From Sphingobacterium alkalisoli (GTDB lineage: Bacteria > Bacteroidota > Bacteroidia > Sphingobacteriales > Sphingobacteriaceae), in NCBI RefSeq assembly GCF_005049105.1, contig NZ_SUKA01000001.1, positions 744,001-808,000 on the forward strand: 64,000 nucleotides of DNA, read 5' to 3'. A program made the translations under genes and the position numbers. Position 1 is the first letter of the stretch, and every line of letters starts with the position of its first letter. Shown piece by piece: positions 60,662 to 64,000 of the stretch. The notes beneath the pieces are model-generated. The model saw only the letters and a program-made list of their open reading frames with translations. It was not told the origin of the DNA and searched no databases.

Positions 60662-63600
60662 ATGTATTTGAAATCAACTAAGCTTTTATGGCTTCTAGTG
60701 CCGTTGTCCGTTACATCATGGGGCGCCCAAGCCTCCCCTCTTAGGGTGGAATTGTTGAAAATGGAAATTAAAAATCAACAACAGATTACAGGTAAGGTAA
60801 GAGACAATCAGGGCATTCCAATTGTAGGTGCTACAATTACTAACGATCGTACGAAACAGGTCGTATTAACAGACTCGACGGGAAATTTTGTGTTAGATGG
60901 GGTGGTAGGCGACAGCCTTACGATCAGTTATATTGGTTTCTCTACTATTCAAACGACGATTTCAAATCTGAGAAATGTATCGATTGAATTGGTTGACGCG
61001 GATAATATGCTGGAGGAAGTAACAGTTTCGATTGGGTATCAAAAGATACGCAAATCTGACGTGACGGGTGCAATAGCGAGTGTTAAGGCAGAAGAACTTA
61101 ATTTAGCGTCGCCGAAACTTTCGCAGGCACTGGTGGGCAAAGTAGCAGGCGTGCAAATCATGCAAACAAGTGGAGCTCCTTATGACGGGACGAAAATAAG
61201 GGTTCGCGGAATGGGATCTATTATTGCTAGTTCAGATCCACTATATGTAATTGACGGTTATCCTGCTGGAAATAACTTGAATATTAATCCCAATGATATT
61301 GAAAGTATCGACGTGCTAAAGGACGCAGCTTCTGCCGCCATTTATGGTTCACGTGCCGCCGGAGGTGTTGTTCTGATCACAACAAAAAGAGGTAAAGAAG
61401 GCCGAAGCAATGTGGATTATGATGCGTTAACAGGTTTCGGTCAGTTATCGAAGAAAGTAGATCTTCTTAATGCGGAAGAGTTCATTGACTTAATTATTGA
61501 TGGACGTAATAATGCCTACAAAGATCTTGTTGTAAATAGGGGAATGACTTGGACGGACGCTATGCGTTTAGATGACAATGCCGCGCGTGTAGCACGTGTA
61601 GGTAATGCGGGATCTGTTTCGATCCCGGAGGAATACTACGATTTTGCTACGGGCACGGCGAAAAAATCGCAACACGATACCGATTGGCAGGATGCGCTGT
61701 ACCGGAATGCGCCCTTTCAAAGACACAATTTATCCGCTTATGGAGGTAATGATAAAACACGCTATCTATTGAGCGGTTCGTATCAAGACCAAAATGGGGT
61801 CATGCTTGGTACAGACCAACAGATTTTTAATTTTCGTACCAATGTAGATTCGAAAGTCGGTGATCGTTTAACAGTTGGAGCAAACGTTGCCTTTACCTAC
61901 AACGACAACAATGAGGTGACGACAGGGCGTTACGATCGTAGTCCATCTATGGCGGCCTTGATTTATTTGCCTACACTTCCCGTTTATAATGAAGATGGTA
62001 GCTATGCACAATATTTAATGGGGGATCTATCCGCAAATAATTTCGGTATTCAGAATCCTGAAAATCCCTTAGCTTACGTCACCCAAATTAAAAATAATCG
62101 TAGAGGAAAAAGGGGGTTATATAACGCGTTTGCAGATTTTTCGATTTTGGAGGGGTTAAATCTCAAGGTTAATGGCGGCCTGTCTACCTATGATGAAAAA
62201 TATGACTACTACCGCCCGACGAGTATTTCATCTGGTAACAATCCTCCGTTTTCTGATCCAGCCAAAACGGCCGCTTATGCCGACGCGAGAACAAGAGGCG
62301 AAATTGATAAGCTGGTGGAAGCGACAATAACTTATAATAAGAACTTTAATGAAAAGCATCAATTAAACGCATTATTGGGTTACTCCGCGCAGCGAACCGA
62401 TATCGACCAAATACATCTTCGGGCTAACGGTTTTCAAAGTGATGCTGTCGGAGAAATCACTGATAAGGGCGCAGATCCATCTAATTTTCAACTGCTGAAA
62501 GATAATGGGGAAACTTTTAAACGTATTACTACATTACAGTCTTATTTTAGCCGATTGATGTACAATTATGATGCGAGATACTTTCTTTCTGCTTCCTTTC
62601 GTACCGATGGTTCATCTCGTTTTGGTCCAGAAACAAAATGGGGAACCTTCCCTTCCATTTCTGCGGGATGGACTTTGTCAAACGAAGAATTTTACACCGA
62701 TTGGCTCGGCACCGGATCTTCTATAAAACTTAGAGCAAGTTGGGGTTTAAGTGGTAATAATAATATTGGCGATTATAAAGCGATTACAACGATGGAATCT
62801 CCTGGAGGTGTTATCATTGGCGATCGGGTAGCGACAGGATATTGGCCGAGTAATTTAAGAGATGCCGGACTTGGATGGGAGTCTACATCACAATATAATA
62901 GTGGTCTTGATGTAGGTCTATTCAACGGACGTGTAAATTTAATGGCTAATTTGTACTTAAGTCGCTCATTTAATCTTTTATTTGAGCAACCCATAACCGC
63001 GATTTCTGGCGCAACTACAATTTTGACCAATTTACCACACAGCAATGTGGAGAACAAAGGCTTCGATCTTCAGCTCGATGCAACAATTATAAGAAAAAAT
63101 GATTTCCAGCTTGGTTTTAGTGGTAATATAAACGTGAATCGTAATAAGGTGCTTGATTTAGGGGGCGGGTCAACCATTTTTACTAATGGTGCGGAGCGTT
63201 CTTACATTACCCACGTCACCCAAGAAGGAAACCCAATTGGTATGTTCTATGGTTTTAAAGTATTGGGAATAGCTACCGAGCAAAACTATCAAACGGTTGC
63301 TCCATCGGCAGGCTCTACAAACCCTCTTCAACCGGGTGATCTCTATTTTGAAGATGTAGATGGAAATGGCATCGTGAATGACGAAGATAAGCGTGTAATT
63401 GGAAATCCGCACCCCGATTTCACCTATGGTTTTGCCATTAATGCAAGCTATAAACGAATTGATATACGTGCATCCTTTAATGGGTCGCAAGGAAATCAGG
63501 TGCTTGACGGTTACGATTATTATTTATACAATATGGAGGGCTCTGGAAACCAGTATGCCGACGTAGCACAACGCTGGCGCTCTTCTGCAAACCCGGGAAA

Positions 63601-63922
63601 TGGAAATGTGTACCGTGCTTCTCGAGCTGGAACGCAGAGTAATAGTACACGCCTTTCATCTTTTTATTTACAAGATGGTTCTTTTCTAAGAATGACCAAT
63701 ATTACACTAGGTTATAATCTGTCTCCGTCGTTGGTAACTAAAATGCATATTTCTGGTATACGTATTTATGGAAGTGTAGAAAATCCATTTACGATCTCGA
63801 AATATAAAGGCTACAATCCGGAACCTGATTACAACCAACGTGGAAACCTAACTCCCGGTGTAGATTACGGATTGTACCCCCTAGTAAGAGGTTATAACTT
63901 AGGCTTGAAAGTAACATTTTAA
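60662..63922 (+). CDS. SusC/RagA TonB-dependent transporter (fourth locus)
   Basis: Outer-membrane importer of 1086 residues. The signal peptide (ends near AQAS) is followed by a linker and a carboxypeptidase-regulatory-like domain (about 37-115, ITGKVRDNQGIPIVGATI). A TonB-box region (LEEVTVSIGYQKIRKSDVTGA), a plug with VLKDAASAAIYGSRAAGG, and a barrel ending LGLKVTF complete the protein. There is no STN domain. It is not closely similar to the PUL A and PUL B transporters. A start codon 60 bp downstream probably begins its SusD. No regulator or glycosidase for this locus lies within the window, so its ligand cannot be guessed. Confidence 0.95.
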   Translation: MYLKSTKLLWLLVPLSVTSWGAQASPLRVELLKMEIKNQQQITGKVRDNQGIPIVGATITNDRTKQVVLTDSTGNFVLDGVVGDSLTISYIGFSTIQTTISNLRNVSIELVDADNMLEEVTVSIGYQKIRKSDVTGAIASVKAEELNLASPKLSQALVGKVAGVQIMQTSGAPYDGTKIRVRGMGSIIASSDPLYVIDGYPAGNNLNINPNDIESIDVLKDAASAAIYGSRAAGGVVLITTKRGKEGRSNVDYDALTGFGQLSKKVDLLNAEEFIDLIIDGRNNAYKDLVVNRGMTWTDAMRLDDNAARVARVGNAGSVSIPEEYYDFATGTAKKSQHDTDWQDALYRNAPFQRHNLSAYGGNDKTRYLLSGSYQDQNGVMLGTDQQIFNFRTNVDSKVGDRLTVGANVAFTYNDNNEVTTGRYDRSPSMAALIYLPTLPVYNEDGSYAQYLMGDLSANNFGIQNPENPLAYVTQIKNNRRGKRGLYNAFADFSILEGLNLKVNGGLSTYDEKYDYYRPTSISSGNNPPFSDPAKTAAYADARTRGEIDKLVEATITYNKNFNEKHQLNALLGYSAQRTDIDQIHLRANGFQSDAVGEITDKGADPSNFQLLKDNGETFKRITTLQSYFSRLMYNYDARYFLSASFRTDGSSRFGPETKWGTFPSISAGWTLSNEEFYTDWLGTGSSIKLRASWGLSGNNNIGDYKAITTMESPGGVIIGDRVATGYWPSNLRDAGLGWESTSQYNSGLDVGLFNGRVNLMANLYLSRSFNLLFEQPITAISGATTILTNLPHSNVENKGFDLQLDATIIRKNDFQLGFSGNINVNRNKVLDLGGGSTIFTNGAERSYITHVTQEGNPIGMFYGFKVLGIATEQNYQTVAPSAGSTNPLQPGDLYFEDVDGNGIVNDEDKRVIGNPHPDFTYGFAINASYKRIDIRASFNGSQGNQVLDGYDYYLYNMEGSGNQYADVAQRWRSSANPGNGNVYRASRAGTQSNSTRLSSFYLQDGSFLRMTNITLGYNLSPSLVTKMHISGIRIYGSVENPFTISKYKGYNPEPDYNQRGNLTPGVDYGLYPLVRGYNLGLKVTF

Positions 63923-63982
63923 ATTTTAATTAGCGTCTTTCTAAATAACGAAGGACTCTTTATCAATCAAAAAAGCAAACAG

Positions 63983-64000
63983 ATGAAAACAAGATATATA
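63983..64000 (+). CDS. Start of the next gene, probably SusD (cut off by window)
   Basis: ATG at 63983 followed by AAAACAAGATATATA encodes MKTRYI, the start of a plausible signal peptide, 60 bp after the susC stop. The position suggests a SusD lipoprotein; only six codons are visible. Confidence 0.5.

Overview
The window comes from a Bacteroidota chromosome, most likely a member of the Sphingobacteriaceae. The evidence is four SusC/SusD-type transporter loci, a hybrid two-component regulator with a Reg_prop sensor, an ECF sigma/FecR pair that regulates an STN-domain SusC, lipobox lipoproteins throughout, TTTG/TAnnTTTG-type promoters and a Bacteroidota-type waaA. Genus and species cannot be read from the sequence.

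Layout. The left edge (1-2003) holds core envelope genes: a truncated UDP-glucuronate decarboxylase-like epimerase (minus) and waaA (plus). Next comes about 56 kb of carbohydrate-acquisition genes (2.1-58.0 kb), closed on the right by core hemW (58.1-59.2 kb). Within the block: (a) 2.1-14.1 kb, an ECF sigma/FecR-regulated SusC/SusD locus whose accessory genes are an SGNH hydrolase, a lipoprotein FAD oxidoreductase and a GMC flavoprotein with its gluconate-2-dehydrogenase-subunit-3-like partner, with no recognisable glycosidase; (b) 14.2-17.2 kb, an S1 sulfatase and a GH130 enzyme transcribed divergently; (c) 17.3-28.1 kb, PUL A: IPT/NHL lipoprotein, SusC, SusD, DUF4973 lipoprotein and two GH43 enzymes; (d) 28.7-33.2 kb, a GH105 hydrolase and a Reg_prop sensor kinase with no receiver domain; (e) 33.4-37.1 kb, two GH43 genes and a secreted Gfo/Idh/MocA oxidoreductase; (f) 37.1-41.0 kb, a complete HTCS; (g) 41.3-50.7 kb, PUL B, a paralogue of PUL A, followed by a GH43; (h) 51.0-58.0 kb, a DUF4965-type enzyme, a stand-alone REC-AraC regulator, a second S1 sulfatase and a GH2 enzyme. 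To the right of hemW lie an 11-bp-periodic repeat array, an unrecognised 256-aa protein, a fourth SusC and the first codons of a gene that is probably its SusD.

How it works together. Outer-membrane SusC/SusD pairs and surface lipoproteins bind and import glycans. GH43, GH2, GH105 and GH130 enzymes and two sulfatases trim them, which points to a sulfated polymer containing pentose and uronate; no polysaccharide lyase is present. I found five copies of a tandem operator with a 21-bp repeat, each pointing at a target gene: the S1_8-like sulfatase, GH130, PUL A, GH105 and the S1_7-like sulfatase/GH2 pair. They define a scattered regulon that could be controlled by the receiver-less sensor kinase at 30-33 kb together with the orphan REC-AraC protein at 53.5 kb, in effect a split HTCS. 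A different 21-bp tandem motif lies near PUL B and probably serves the intact HTCS. The operator assignments and the kinase-regulator pairing are inferences from sequence.
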